Positions 11,040 through 21,790 of a DNA stretch of 44,913 nt are shown here, in pieces. Positions within the stretch are counted from its first letter, which is position 1; every line of letters begins with the position of its first letter. The notes beneath the pieces were generated by a model. It was not told the DNA's origin and searched no databases. It was given only the letters and a program-made list of their open reading frames with translations. This stretch comes from Nemertoderma westbladi. Its lineage: Eukaryota; Xenacoelomorpha; Nemertodermatida; Nemertodermatidae. Where the stretch lies: the NCBI GenBank assembly GCA_032718475.1, contig JAUCBJ010006145.1:1-44913 (forward strand), read 5' to 3'. Both the position numbers and the translations under genes were made by a program.

Positions 11040-11594
11040 TGTTAGCTTATTCAATTCCGCTAACCACCCCATAAAGTGAGCCGTTAAGCAATATTGGGGA
11101 ACACGAGGGTGAGCAATCAACCTCGTGTCACCCCAACAAAGTGGGAAGGAGAAAGCACACACACACACAATGAGGGTCAGGGGTTACACCCCTGAGAGAG
11201 AGAGCAACAGGGGCGAAGGGAAACCCTCCAGGGGAGGCAAAGGGCGACAACAGGGTTATTAGCCAATGGGGGGAAGGCATCGGTTGAGTAATGTAACACG
11301 GCCAACCGTGCAATATATATTATCAGTATAGCAAATCATTTAGTCAGTGTGTCATTTAGTCAGTGCATAGTTAGGTTAGTTTAGCTAGGGAAGTACCGGG
11401 ACTTTAATTACCGTCACCCGTCTTCCGTTTACTATCAGCATTATATCCTATATTCCGTGTCATTTATATTCCATCTTATACTATTATACCCGAACTATAT
11501 ACGACGATCAATAAACTCTTTTACCTTTCACACACGGCGGGGACGCGTAGATTGAAAACCGGATAAACCGGGATCCTCCGTGGATCCCGTCGCA
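11040..11594 (+). mobile_element. BEL/Pao-like LTR, duplicated copy (solo context)
   Basis: This begins TGTTAGCTTATTCAATTCCG, ends CCCGTCGCA, and matches the 5' LTR at 17355 and the 3' LTR at 29553 at about 99 percent, differing mainly in (CA)n and (GA)n lengths. AATAAA lies at 11510-11515. The left flank is AAAGG, the same target word as the main element, so this LTR came with the duplicated block and was not inserted independently. Confidence 0.92.
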
Positions 11595-11840
11595 GTAATT
11601 AAATCCAAACTGCTGCCCTAGTTAAACAGCCCAAACTGACTGCCAGATACCATAGATGAGTCGAACAGGAGAAACGACACCGCCGCGGACCCCGGACGGC
11701 GATCTAACGATCCGCGAGGCCGCGACCAGACGGTATAGACCCGCGACGCCGGACCCATCGGTAACGGGCGATCCGGCAATCCAAGATGAGGGGGGCCGTC
11801 TACAACCAGAGAGCGAGTCGAGAGAAGGAGGAGACGAGAA
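11595..11840 (+). pseudogene. Leader and first 62 codons of gag, broken off
   Basis: The leader after the LTR is followed by ATG at 11656 (MSRTGETTPPRTPDGDL), matching the gag start at 17995. It stops abruptly after GACGAGAAGG at 11840, where the 37-bp array begins. Relative to the other copy it lacks about 17 nt of the leader and has about five substitutions in 185 coding bases. Confidence 0.88.
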
Positions 11841-12246
11841 GGCCCCCTACTTACTCCCTTCCTATTGGCTGCATACACACCCCATACTTACTCCCTTCCT
11901 ATTGGCTGCATACACACCCCCTACTTACTCCCTTCCTATTGGCTGCATACACACCCCCTACTTACTCCCTTCCTATTGGCTGCATACACACCCCATACTT
12001 ACTCCCTTCCTATTGGCTGCATACACACCCCCTACTTACTCCCTTCCTATTGGCTGCATACACACCCCATACTTACTCCCTTCCTATTGGCTGCATACAC
12101 ACCCCCTACTTACTCCCTTCCTATTGGCTGCATACACACCCCCTACTTACTCCCTTCCTATTGGCTGCATACACACCCCCTACATACTCCTTTCCTATTG
12201 GCTACATACTCGTACACCCCTACTTACTCCCTTCCTATTGGCTGCG
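11841..12246. repeat. 37-bp minisatellite, copy 2 (about 11 units)
   Basis: This has the same unit and phase as the array at 5512, including the degenerate last two units (CTACATACTCC, CTACATACTCGTACAC). It starts inside a unit, directly joined to gag coding sequence, which marks the duplication breakpoint. Confidence 0.96.
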
Positions 12247-12673
12247 TTCCCCGTTCGTCCTCCACCCCCAACCCCTCTGCGGTTGGGTGTTGCTCTTCTT
12301 CTGATCCCACTCAGTATTCCGTAGATTACGGGATTGGCTATCGCGTTAGACCACCCAAAGAGAAATAAAATCGTCTGAACCACCCCAGGAATCTACAACA
12401 GAACCATTTAGTTAACTTGTTAATCGACAAAAACATAAATAAAATATTATAAATTCCATACAGAACAGGAACTCTAAAACTAATAGAACAACATTATACC
12501 GTTCTGCCATTAGGGTTATTGTGTACACAAAACTTAGGGTTTGCGTATGTTTCCGAAAGAAGTCTCTGCTGAAGAAGGACTTCTTTCGGTGTGACGGTGT
12601 GTATTGTGTAGTCCTCTGTTATGTAAATGTAATCAGGTATAATATAAGATGAATGAGACGTTTATTGGGTATA
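12247..12673. other. Unique spacer between arrays, copy 2
   Basis: This is the near-identical second copy of 5998-6425, including AATAAA and the hairpin. No gene is recognised. Confidence 0.7.
12553..12589. other. Perfect 12-bp hairpin, copy 2
   Basis: Stem CCGAAAGAAGTC / GACTTCTTTCGG with a 13-nt loop TCTGCTGAAGAAG, identical to 6305-6341. Confidence 0.85.
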
Positions 12674-14627
12674 AACCGTATTATTAACATGAGCTCTTGT
12701 ACGTACGCCAGTATTATTAACATGAGCTATTGTACGTACGCCAGTATTATTAATATGAGCTCTTGTACGTACGCCAGTATTATTAACATGAGCTCTTGTA
12801 CGTACGCCAGTATTATTAACATGAGCTCTTGTACGTACGCCAGTATTATTAATTTGAGCTCTTGTACGTACACCAGTATTATTAATACGAGCTCTTGTAC
12901 GTACGCCAGTATTATTAACATGAGCTCTTGTACGTACGCCAGTATTATTAACATGAGCTCTTGTACGTACGCCAGTATTATTAACATGAGCTCTTGTACG
13001 TACGCTAGTATTATTAATTTGAGCTCTTGTACGTACACCAGTATTATTAATACGAGCTCTTGTACGTACGCCAGTATTATTAACATGAGCTCTTGTACGT
13101 ACGCCAGTATTATTAACATGAGCTCTTGTACGTACGCCAGTATTATTAATTTGAGCTCTTGTACATACGCCAGTATTATTAACATGAGCTCTTGTATGTA
13201 CGCCAGTATTATTAATATGAGCTCTTGTACGTACGCCAGTATTATTAACATGAGCTCTTGTACGTACGCCAGTATTATTAACATGAGCTCTTGTACGTAC
13301 GCCAGTATTATTAATATGAGCTCTTATACGTACGCCAGTATTATTAACATGAGCTCTTGTACGTATGCCAGTATTATTTATATGAGCTCTTGTACGTACG
13401 CCAGTATTATTAACATGAGCTCTTGTACGTACGCCAGTATTATTAACATGAGGTCTTGTACGTACGCCAGTATTATTAATATGAGCTCTTGTACGTACGC
13501 CAGTATTATTAACATGAGCTCTTGTACGTACGCCAGTATTATTAATACGAGCTCTTGTACGTACGCCAGTATTATTAATATGAGCTCTTGTACTTACGCC
13601 AGTATTATTAATTTGAGCTCTTGTATGTACGCCAGTATTAATAACATGAGCTCTTGTACGTACGCCAGTATTATTAACATGAGCTCTTGTACGTATGCCA
13701 GTATTATTAATTTGAGCTCTTGTATGTACGCCAGTATTAATAACATGAGCTCTTGTACGTACGCCAGTATTATTAACATGAGCTCTTGTACGTATGCCAG
13801 TATTATTAATTTGAGCTCTTGTATGTACGCCAGTATTAATAACATGAGCTCTTGTACGTACGCCAGTATTATTAACATGAGCTCTTGTACGTATGCCAGT
13901 ATTATTAATTTGAGCTCTTGTATGTACGCCAGTATTAATAACATGAGCTCTTGTACGTACGCCAGTATTATTAACATTAGCTCTTGTACGTACGCCAGTA
14001 TTATTAACATGAGCTCTTGTACGTACGCCAGTATTATTAATTTGAGCTCTTGTACGTACACCAGTATTATTAATATGAGCTCTTGTACGTACGCCAGTAT
14101 TATTAATATGAGCTCTTGTACGTACGCCAGTATTATTAATTTGAGCTCTTGTACGTACGCCAGTATTATTAATATGAGCTCTTGTACGTACGCCAGTATT
14201 ATTAACATGAGCTCTTGTACGTACACCAGTATTATTAATACGTGCTCTTGTACGTACGCCAGTATTATTAACATGAGCTCTTGTACGTATGCCAGTATTA
14301 TTAATTTGAGCTCTTGTATGTACGCCAGTATTAATAACATGAGCTCTTGTACGTACGCCAGTATTATTAACATGAGCTCTTGTACGTACGTCAGTATTAT
14401 TAATATGAGCTCTTGTACGTACGCCAGTATTATTAATATGAGCTCTTGTACGTACGCCAGTATTATTAATTTGAGCTCTTGTACGTACGCCAGTATTATT
14501 AATATGAGCTCTTGTACGTACGCCAGTATTATTAACATGAGCTCTTGTACGTACGCCAGTATTATTAATATGAGCTCTTGTACGTACGCCAGTATTATTA
14601 ACATGAGCTCTTGTACGTACGCCAGTA
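12674..14627. repeat. 33-bp minisatellite, copy 2 (about 59 units) with a 99-bp higher-order repeat
   Basis: The unit is the same as at 6426. Between about 13611 and 13960 a three-unit block (AATTTGAGCTCTTGTATG type, AATAACATG type, AACATG type) is repeated four times at 99-bp spacing; copy 1 has this combination only singly. The array ends in a T18 run at 14628-14645. The continuous plus frame (664 codons) is a by-product of the period. Confidence 0.96.
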
Positions 14628-14733
14628 TTTTTTTTTTTTTTTTTTGAAAATCCGGGATGGCCCCGGCGCTATATTTAATCAATGTTTGAATAATTAACTC
14701 ACATTAACTATAACAATATACAGAATAACAACC

Positions 14734-15539
14734 ATCAATAACTTTATCATTTATTTAGCATAAATTTGGGGTTAAGAGCTGCCCCTTAGTAAAAAGATAA
14801 TTATGTATTAAAAATATATTATATCTCCGTAAAATAATGTGTATTAAAAATATTTTGTAGGAGTAAGTAATTAGTTATTATTATATGTAAAATAGTATTC
14901 TAAATAGTCCTTAATAACCGATAATATATCCTTAAAATATGGGTATTAAAAATAATTTAACTCACGTTATAATAAAGTTATATTATATTATATGTAAAAT
15001 AGTTTTAAATAGTCCTTAATAACCGACAGGCGATAGCACGCATCATAGGAAAAATTATTTAATAGCGCTTGTATATAAATAGATATAAAAACGTCTCTAT
15101 TTGACATACACTGTTTTGTAGCGTTATACACAGTTCATCAATAACTTTATGTTTTATTTAGCATAAATTTGGGGTTAAGAGCTGCCCCTTAGTAAAAAGA
15201 TAATTATGTATTAAAAATATATTATATCTCCGCAAAATAATGTGTATTAAAAATATTTTGTAGGAGTAAGTAATTAGTTATTATTATATGTAAAATAGTA
15301 TTCTAAATAGTCCTTAATAACCGATAATATATCCTTAAAATATGGGTATTAAAAAAAAAAATTTTAACTCACGTTATAATAAAGTTATATTATATTATAT
15401 GTAAAATAGTTTAAATAGTCCTTAATAACCGACAGGCGATAGCACGCATCATAGGAAAAATTATTTAATAGCGCTTGTATATAAATAGATATAAAAACGT
15501 CTCTATTTGACATACACTGTTTTGTAGCGTTATACACAG
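14734..15539. repeat. Tandem duplication of about 403 bp within the LINE 3' region
   Basis: ATCAATAACTTTAT starts at 14734 and again at 15137, and both halves run through AAATTTGGGGTTAAGAGCTG, the AT-rich UTR and the last RT codons up to CACAGTTC. In the LINE copy at 8708 this segment is single. The first half therefore contains a stranded piece of the RT C-terminus at about 15045-15136. Confidence 0.9.
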
Positions 15540-17343
15540 TTCTAGAACAAAGTTTGGTGGAATAGGAAGATATTGCAATTGATAGCAAAGATGGTAGGTC
15601 GTACAAAAACGATGATATCTGATATGATGAGAAAATATCAACTCTGTTTCCCGTACAGTGGTCACACAAAATATTTCCAAACAACCAGTTTAGTTTCGGA
15701 TTGCCTGTGTTAAACAATCTGAATATAAAATTGAACTGCTGTAGCCGCAGACACGCATCTATATTAATATCGAACAATGAATATAGTACGTTATTGGAGA
15801 CACGGTTATTTAAGTGTATCACTTTGCGCATCGCCTTACGCATACCTTTGCCTAGACTGTTTATCCCTTCAGAGGTGAGACTTGAGGAGCCATAAGCTAT
15901 ACTCGGTATGCAGATGGCTTTCCATATACGAGTTACTATACTCAGTGGGACGTCGGTTAATGTGAGTCCTGACCGCTCCATTTGAGACATATTACTCCAG
16001 ATTTTGCTATTGTTGAAGTTGTAGATTGATTTACAGCCAGCTGGAATTGGTATACCCATATATTTACATGATTTCACTGCGCGCAATTTATTTCCCTCCA
16101 GCATGATGGTGTCATCTATTGATGGATTCCCTTTAACATCGATTGACAGGTAATGACATTTTACAATGTTAAGCTCTAAGTTGTGATTCTTGAAGTAATC
16201 AGATGAGGTTTTTAGAAGTTTTGCTAAGTCAGTCTTCAGGGTTGACAAAATTATAATATCATCTGCGTAATTGACGACACAAAATGATTGCTGTCCTATA
16301 TGTGCACCCAAACCACTTGTTTCCAAGTCATGTATGAGTTCGGTTAGATAGAAGTTAAACAATATGGGTGATAGGATGCCACCTTGACGCACACCTCTTT
16401 GTATTTGTATTGGTTTGTGGATGAAGTGCCCATTTGCAGCGATGTGGGAAGTTGAGTTCTTGTAAAAGGATTCCAGGGCATCAATAACTCGAGGTTGGAC
16501 GTCAGTCCTCCTTAGTTTAGCAAATAACTTACTGTGACAGACCGTATCAAACGCCGATGTTAAATCCACACACATTGCATACATGTGCGATCTTTTCTTA
16601 GTAAATTTGTTAATGATACTGTTGACAACCTGGTGTGCGATGTCAGACCCTGAACCCGCTTTATAACCAAGTTGCAAGTTATTCGTTGGTAGTTTAGAGA
16701 GTTCTTCCAGCAGAGACAGTTCCCAGAGTTTTGCTATGCTTAGAGCAATGGAAATGAATCGAAAATTAACGTCTCGTGGGATTGTACCGACTCTTTGTCC
16801 TTTTGGAATGGGAGAGATGGTACTAACGGAGAAAATTTCAGGACAGGTGCCACTGTTTTGGATATCTGTAAAAAGATCTGCAATGTAGCTACATAATCCT
16901 GGTGAGCGTCCGTATACTAGGCTTTCTGTATTGAGTTGGTAGAAGTCATTTGATTTGCCGCGATTAAGTTTGTTAATTAGTTGGGAGATTTCTTTTGGTT
17001 TCACGGTCACGGTACCTAATTCATCTCTATTATCTGCATCAGATTGCTCTATCATTTTGTCTATAACGGTTTCCCCCTTAAGTTTTACCGTGGCTGCTTC
17101 AGACTGGTCTATGACAATATTCTCCTGTTTTTTACTACCTTGATCGGACTGATCACATTTAAATTGATCAGTCACACGTGGATGAACCTGTATTAGTTGC
17201 TTATCAGTGAAAACATGATGCTTTTTTGTTTTTATTTTTCGCCAAAAAGATTTGGAGTTATTTCGGTTTGAGTTTACTAGAGCTTGTACATGGTCCTCGT
17301 ATGATTCGTTGTTTGAGTATGGCCGGTAATTTACATACGACAT
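15385..17343 (-). pseudogene. LINE reverse transcriptase, copy 2 (gene split by the LTR element)
   Basis: The 652-codon frame is the same protein as at 9079-11028 with a handful of changes (for example Asn for Asp, Thr for Ser, Asp for Asn) and a different last few residues caused by an indel near the stop. RT motifs A (MCVDLTSAFD), B (RGVRQGGILSP) and C (NYADD) are intact. The frame stays open upstream to 17354, the point where the LTR element entered. Its amino-terminal half (endonuclease) is at 30112-31126 on the same strand. Before that insertion the ORF would have been about 990 codons. Confidence 0.9.
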
Positions 17344-17349
17344 TGGAAT

Positions 17350-17354
17350 AAAGG
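17350..17354. repeat. Left target-site duplication AAAGG of the LTR element
   Basis: AAAGG directly precedes TGTTAGC of the 5' LTR; the partner is at 30112-30116 after the 3' LTR. Confidence 0.92.
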
Positions 17355-17914
17355 TGTTAGCTTATTCAATTCCGCTAACCACCCCATAAAGTGAGCCGTT
17401 AAGCAATATTGGGGAACACGAGGGTGAGCAATCAACCTCGTGTCACCCCAACAAAGTGGGAAGGAGAAAGCACACACACACACACAATGAGGGTCAGGGG
17501 TTACACCCCTGAGAGAGAGAAGAGCAACAGGGGCGAAGGGAAACCCTCCAGGGGAGGCAAAGGGCGACAACAGGGTTATTAGCCAATGGGGGGAAGGCAT
17601 CGGTTGAGTAATGTAACACGGCCAACCGTGCAATATATATTATCAGTACAGCAAATCATTTAGTCAGTGTGTCATTTAGTCAGTGCATAGTTAGGTTAGT
17701 TTAGCTAGGGAAGTACCGGGACTTTAATTACCGTCACCCGTCTTCCGTTTACTATCAGCATTATATCCTATATTCCGTGTCATTTATATTCCATCTTATA
17801 CTATTATACCCGAACTATATACGACGATCAATAAACTCTTTTACCTTTCACACACGGCGGGGACGCGTAGATTGAAAACCGGATAAACCGGGATCCTCCG
17901 TGGATCCCGTCACA
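17355..17914 (+). mobile_element. 5' LTR
   Basis: 560 bp, TG...CA ended (TGTTAGC to GTCACA). It contains (CA)n and (GA)n runs, an AT-rich stretch with TATATATTAT and TATATACGAC, and AATAAA at 17830-17835. No convincing single TATA box was chosen. Confidence 0.93.
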
Positions 17915-17994
17915 GTAATTAAACCCAAACTGCTGCCCTAGTTAAACAGTAATTAAAGACCAACAGCCCAAACTGACTGCCAGCTACCAGTAAG
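17915..17994 (+). other. Leader between 5' LTR and gag; primer site not identified
   Basis: GTAATTAAACCCAAACTGC follows the LTR directly. It does not begin with the TGG complement of a CCA tail, so I cannot name a tRNA primer. CAGTAATTAAA occurs twice (17913 and 17948); the second copy and its flank are absent from the leader at 11595. Confidence 0.6.
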
Positions 17995-19206
17995 ATGAGT
18001 CGAACGGGAGAAACAACACCGCCGCGGACCCCGGACGGAGACCTAACGATCCGCGAGGCCGCGACCAGACGGTATAGACCCGCGACGCCGGACCCATCGG
18101 TAACGGGCGATCCGGCAATCCAAGATGAGGGGGGCCGTCTACAACCGGAGAGCGAGTCGAGAGAAGGAGGAGACGAGAAGGGAGTAGAGAAAGATGAGTC
18201 GACGCGGAGCGAGGGTCGACGTACCGATGTCGCCGGCCAGCCACAGGCCGAGGGCGACGGACGGCCCACCGGAACGGCGACGGTGGGGCCGCCGGTACGA
18301 CGCCGGACCCGGAGAGATAGAGGAGATGTCGGCGACGAGGACGTCGGGGTCAGCGATCGACTTCGGCGGGCCTACAACGCGACCCGAAAACTACTTAAAG
18401 AGACCAAAGGAGGGGCCAAGATAGACCAGGTGAAGTTGAAAAGGCGACTAGGTGAGTCGAACGAACATTTTAACTACCTAATGCGCTTTGGGCAGAGAGA
18501 ACTAGCCGAGGACAGAGCGAAAGGGGTTGCCAGCGAACTGTCTGATCTATGGGAGTGTATGGGTATGCAGGCTAGTGTAGTGTACATAGGGCCATACTTA
18601 GTCGATGCCCGGGGAGTAAAATTAGTGGGTTGGAGGAGACCGCAGGAGGGTGAATCCGAGGTTAACCCCGAAGATTCGGTCTCGTCGGTCGGAGGAAGTT
18701 CCGGGAGGCGGGGGAAAGTTAGTAGGACGGGAAGACGGAGGGAATCCGTCACAACCGATAAGTCTGCTACATCCTCCGCAAAAGAAAGACGGGTGATGGA
18801 ATTAAATTTGGCTTACCAAGTCGATCTAGCGGCGCAAGACCAGAGAGAAGTAGAGAGACAGTTAGAGGAGGGGAGGGCGCTATTAGAGAAGGAAATGGAA
18901 CTGATTAGAGAGACCGGAGAGAGGGCCGAGAAGGCCGCGAGAAGCTTTAGGGAGTGCGAGGAAATAGGGAGGAAGGAACAAGAGGAGCGTGAGGCGAGAG
19001 AGCAGAGTGAATGTAAAGAGCGTGAGGCGAGAGAGCAGAGTGAACGTAAAGAGCGCGAGGCGAACGTAAGGAGCGTGAGGCGGAAAGTAAAGAGCGTGAG
19101 GTGGCGAGGGAGGCGAGACGAATGGAGAGAGTTGCGAGAGAGAAGGAATTGGCCGACCAGAGCGCGCGGGAGAATAAGGAGAGAATGGCAGAGGAGAAGC
19201 GTGTGA
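17995..19206 (+). pseudogene. gag N-terminal part: charged region and Glu/Arg coiled coil
   Basis: ATG at 17995 opens MSRTGETTPPRTPDGDL. The first 120 residues are rich in Arg, Gly, Glu and Pro; about 125-230 is more globular (RLRRAYNATRKLLKE, FNYLMRFGQRELAEDRAK, YIGPYLVDARGVKL); from about 265 a long Glu/Arg/Lys coiled coil contains EREAREQSE-type repeats. One repeat unit near 19050-19065 lacks 13 nt compared with its neighbours, and the natural frame moves to the one opening at 19101; the residues after that point in this frame are out of register. The stop at 19204 is therefore an artefact of that deletion. The same ATG region occurs at 11656. Confidence 0.8.
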
Positions 19207-19451
19207 GGGAGGGTTTAAATACCCGTCTGAGGGGGCTTATTCAGTACCAAACCAGACAGAAGCACAAACTGAAACTGGCGCAGATGGGGTTGTCAGAGAG
19301 TGACGCTGGCTCGACTGCTTTCGAGGAACCAAGGGTCGAGGAAACATTTATTAATACCCTACTTACAGGAACCGCACGACAAACCCGAGACTGGTGTGAC
19401 CGTACGGGCGGGGGGGGGGGGGGGGGGGGGGTAATAATAATACTACAGTAG
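19065..19451 (+). pseudogene. gag continuation: end of the coiled coil up to a G22 run
   Basis: This frame carries on the coiled coil (AREARRMERVAREKELADQ, ENKERMAEEKRVREG), then LRGLIQYQTRQKHKLKLAQM and a segment ending CDRTG. It then enters a run of 22 G at 19410-19431, after which this frame meets stops at once while another frame continues open. Confidence 0.75.
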
Positions 19452-20049
19452 ATAACGTTAATATTAATAGTACCATATTGGATAATTCTAACCAAACCTT
19501 TATTCCAGGAAATATTTTACCTTGTAGTAGTAATTTAAACTTAAATACAAATAACCCAAATAATTTAAATAATAATCCGAATTCGAATTTACAAATTAAT
19601 CCAAATAATTTAAATAATGATCCAAATCCGAATTTGCAAAATAATTCAAATAATGTAGTCACGCAAAATAATTCAAACAATCTTATCTCGAACGAACAAA
19701 ATAATTCTGTCTCTAATTTTGGTGCACAAAATAATTTAGGTGAACTAGAGGACCAAATTGGTTTAACAGGCGACAATCACAGTGGTGCTATTAATGTGAA
19801 CGTGTCGGATATACACAACCCGGCAGATGGGGGCCTGGTAGGCCACGTAGTTAGTAGGCAGGAAGTGGCGGGGCTAAGCCAACCCGACGGCGGCCTGGTA
19901 GGCCACGTAGTTGGTAGGCAGGAGGTAGCGGGGTTGAGCCAACCCGAGGTGGGCCTGGTAGGCCACGCAGTAGTAGAGAGAGAGGCTAGAGAGGGGTGTA
20001 GAGACAAAGTAAGAGATAGTGAAGTGAGATGTGGCGAGTGGGGGGGGGG
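19432..20049 (+). pseudogene. gag continuation: Asn-rich region and three 21-residue repeats
   Basis: From the end of the G22 run the open frame reads NNNTTVDNVNINSTILDN and a long Asn/Leu/Pro-rich tract (NNPNNLNNNPNSNLQ). Three direct repeats of about 63 bp follow at about 19815-19975, reading GLVGHVVSRQEVAGLSQPD and variants. The frame runs into a G10 run at 20040-20049 and stops at 20077 soon after; the adjacent frame is the one that matches a repeated protein segment on the far side. Confidence 0.7.
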
Positions 20050-21086
20050 CTACGGGCGCCCCACCGCGGAAGATTAGTGGCGAGAAAAGGGGGGTGGAGA
20101 AAGTCCGACAGGAGGGACGCAGAAGTATGGTAGGAGATGGTGAAGTTAGATGCGGCGGGTGGGGGGCTATGGGTGCCCCACCACGACAGATTAGCAGCGA
20201 GAGGGCGGGGGGGGGGCAGAGAGTGTCCCACAGGCGTCGGCGGATAATGCGCGGGCCGAGCTAGGTAAACCGCAACACCCGGCGACGGAGAGTAATAGGG
20301 GGATTGCGAGTATCCCCAGCGGCGTGCGATCGAGCAGAGAGAGACAGGTTGACGTCGCGAGAGGGCAGGCGAAGCGTCGAGCCCGATCAGAAGAGGGAAG
20401 AAGAACAGTGGAGTTTAGCCGGGAGATGGACGAGAGATCTCACGAGCGGGAATACTGCACTGGAAAGAGAAGAGGAGAAGATCGTAGGAGAAGTATCGCC
20501 GCAAACAATAGGAGAGCGAGGACGGATAGCAAGCCGTCGATAGTCGAGATGGGAACGGAGAGTCGGTGGGGTCGAACTTCGGGAGATTGCCGTCGCCCCG
20601 GAGAGGTGCGACCTGACGAGGCGCACTACGCGCCGATAGAGGGGTATGCGATGTACCGGCATGAGGACGAGAGCAGTGGAGGCGGTCGAAGAGAAACTTC
20701 CCGGCGGGATATAGCTACCGATCGAGAATACGGTAGCCGCGGGGAGGACTATTCGAGAAGATTAAACTTCGATCCCGAGCGGCACATACAGACTGTGGGA
20801 CATACTGTAGGCCTTACTGCACATACTATAGGCCATGCTGGCAGGAATAATGTAGGCGATAGGACAGCGCGGAGGACGGGATTAAACCCGGAAGTCGCGG
20901 AGTACATACCGGCAGGTAGGCCAGAAGCTGATAGGCCTATACCGGTACCAGCACAGCAGTATGACTACAGCATGCAAGGACATAACATATACCCAGGGGA
21001 GGGGGGAATTATTGCGGATAGGTGCATGGGCCCCAACATATTAACATCAACCCCAGTACCAAACATACCGGTGGGGGGGGGGGGGG
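20050..21086 (+). pseudogene. gag continuation: Gly/Arg-rich region between G10 and G14 runs
   Basis: Between 20050 and 20207 the open frame reads ATGAPPRKISGEKRG and then GAMGAPPRQISSERAG, an internal duplication showing this is the right frame. At a second G10 run (20207-20216) the frame changes again and continues ESVPQASADNARAELGKPQH, then an Arg/Ser-rich tract, HTVGLTAHTIGHAG, PVPAQQYDY and a Gly tract ending in G14 at 21073-21086. No family domain is recognised in this part. Confidence 0.65.
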
Positions 21087-21790
21087 CAGGGTGACATTCC
21101 CCCATCACAATATCAACAATATACCCCGATAGGAGCAAGAACAACGAGACCCTTGGATGAAAATAGATCATGCGACACAGAAATATGGAGGGGGCCGCTA
21201 CCCCCAATGATATACCCAAGCCAGAGGAAGGTAGAAAATAGGACGGACGGATCACACCCAACAGGAGAAACTATACGACATCCATCGAACCCATTGGAAG
21301 CGCAGGCGATGGGGATGGCCACGTTGATCGATGCGTTAAAAACTAGGATCGAGTTACCACCCGTGGAACCGTTTAAATTCGATGGGAGTAGGCCGGAAGA
21401 ATATCTGCAGTTTCGGCGCATGTATAGTAACGAAATACTAACAAAGAACTTGACGCAGGCGGAGTGCCTAAAATATCTGCAAGTATATACAGGAGGCCCA
21501 GCATACGACATCGTGAGGCAATACCAGGGCATAGAGGGCGGTTTCACGACGGCATGGCGGGCACTGGACAGGGAATATGGGCACCCGGCCAAGATCATCT
21601 GGCAAACCCTGAGGGGCATAACATCGGGTGGCCTACAGGATAACCCCGTTAGTATAAAGACATTCACTAACAAAGTCGAGAAGGCGCTAATCGTGCTAAA
21701 GACGCTAGACGCGCCATACGAACTCAACGCGTCCAACAACATCACCACGATAGCGCAGGCACTACCGATGTGGCTGCGCAACAAGTGGAG
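21087..21790 (+). pseudogene. gag C-terminal part with a DUF1759-like (BEL/Pao) domain
   Basis: After the G14 run the open frame leads to a segment typical of BEL/Pao gag proteins: RIELPPVEPFKFDGSRPEE, then QFRRMYSNEI, TQAECLKYLQVYTGGPAYDI, WRALDREYGHPAKIIWQTLR, FTNKVEKALIVLKTL and LPMWLRNKW. The pattern 'LP..f.FdG....w..F...' followed by 'K..yL...l.G.A...' is the DUF1759 signature by memory of the family. After RNKW the frame soon ends because the sequence jumps into the end of pol. CCHC knuckles, which usually follow this domain, are not here but occur in the ORF at 26262. Confidence 0.8.

Larger units (their letters stand above)
14628..17354 (-). mobile_element. 3' half of the minus-strand LINE, copy 2 (joined to 30112-31500 across the LTR element)
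   Basis: On the minus strand the LINE runs from about 31500 to 30112, is interrupted by the LTR element, and resumes at 17354 down to the poly-A (T18) at 14628. The AAAGG at 17350-17354 is repeated at 30112-30116, and the codon frame of the endonuclease half passes across the AAAGG directly into the RT half. The 3' UTR carries a 403-bp tandem duplication not present in copy 1. Confidence 0.9.

Noticed and set aside
17915-17940. Primer-binding site matching a tRNA 3' end
   Set aside because: No TGG start and no match that I can support to a particular tRNA.
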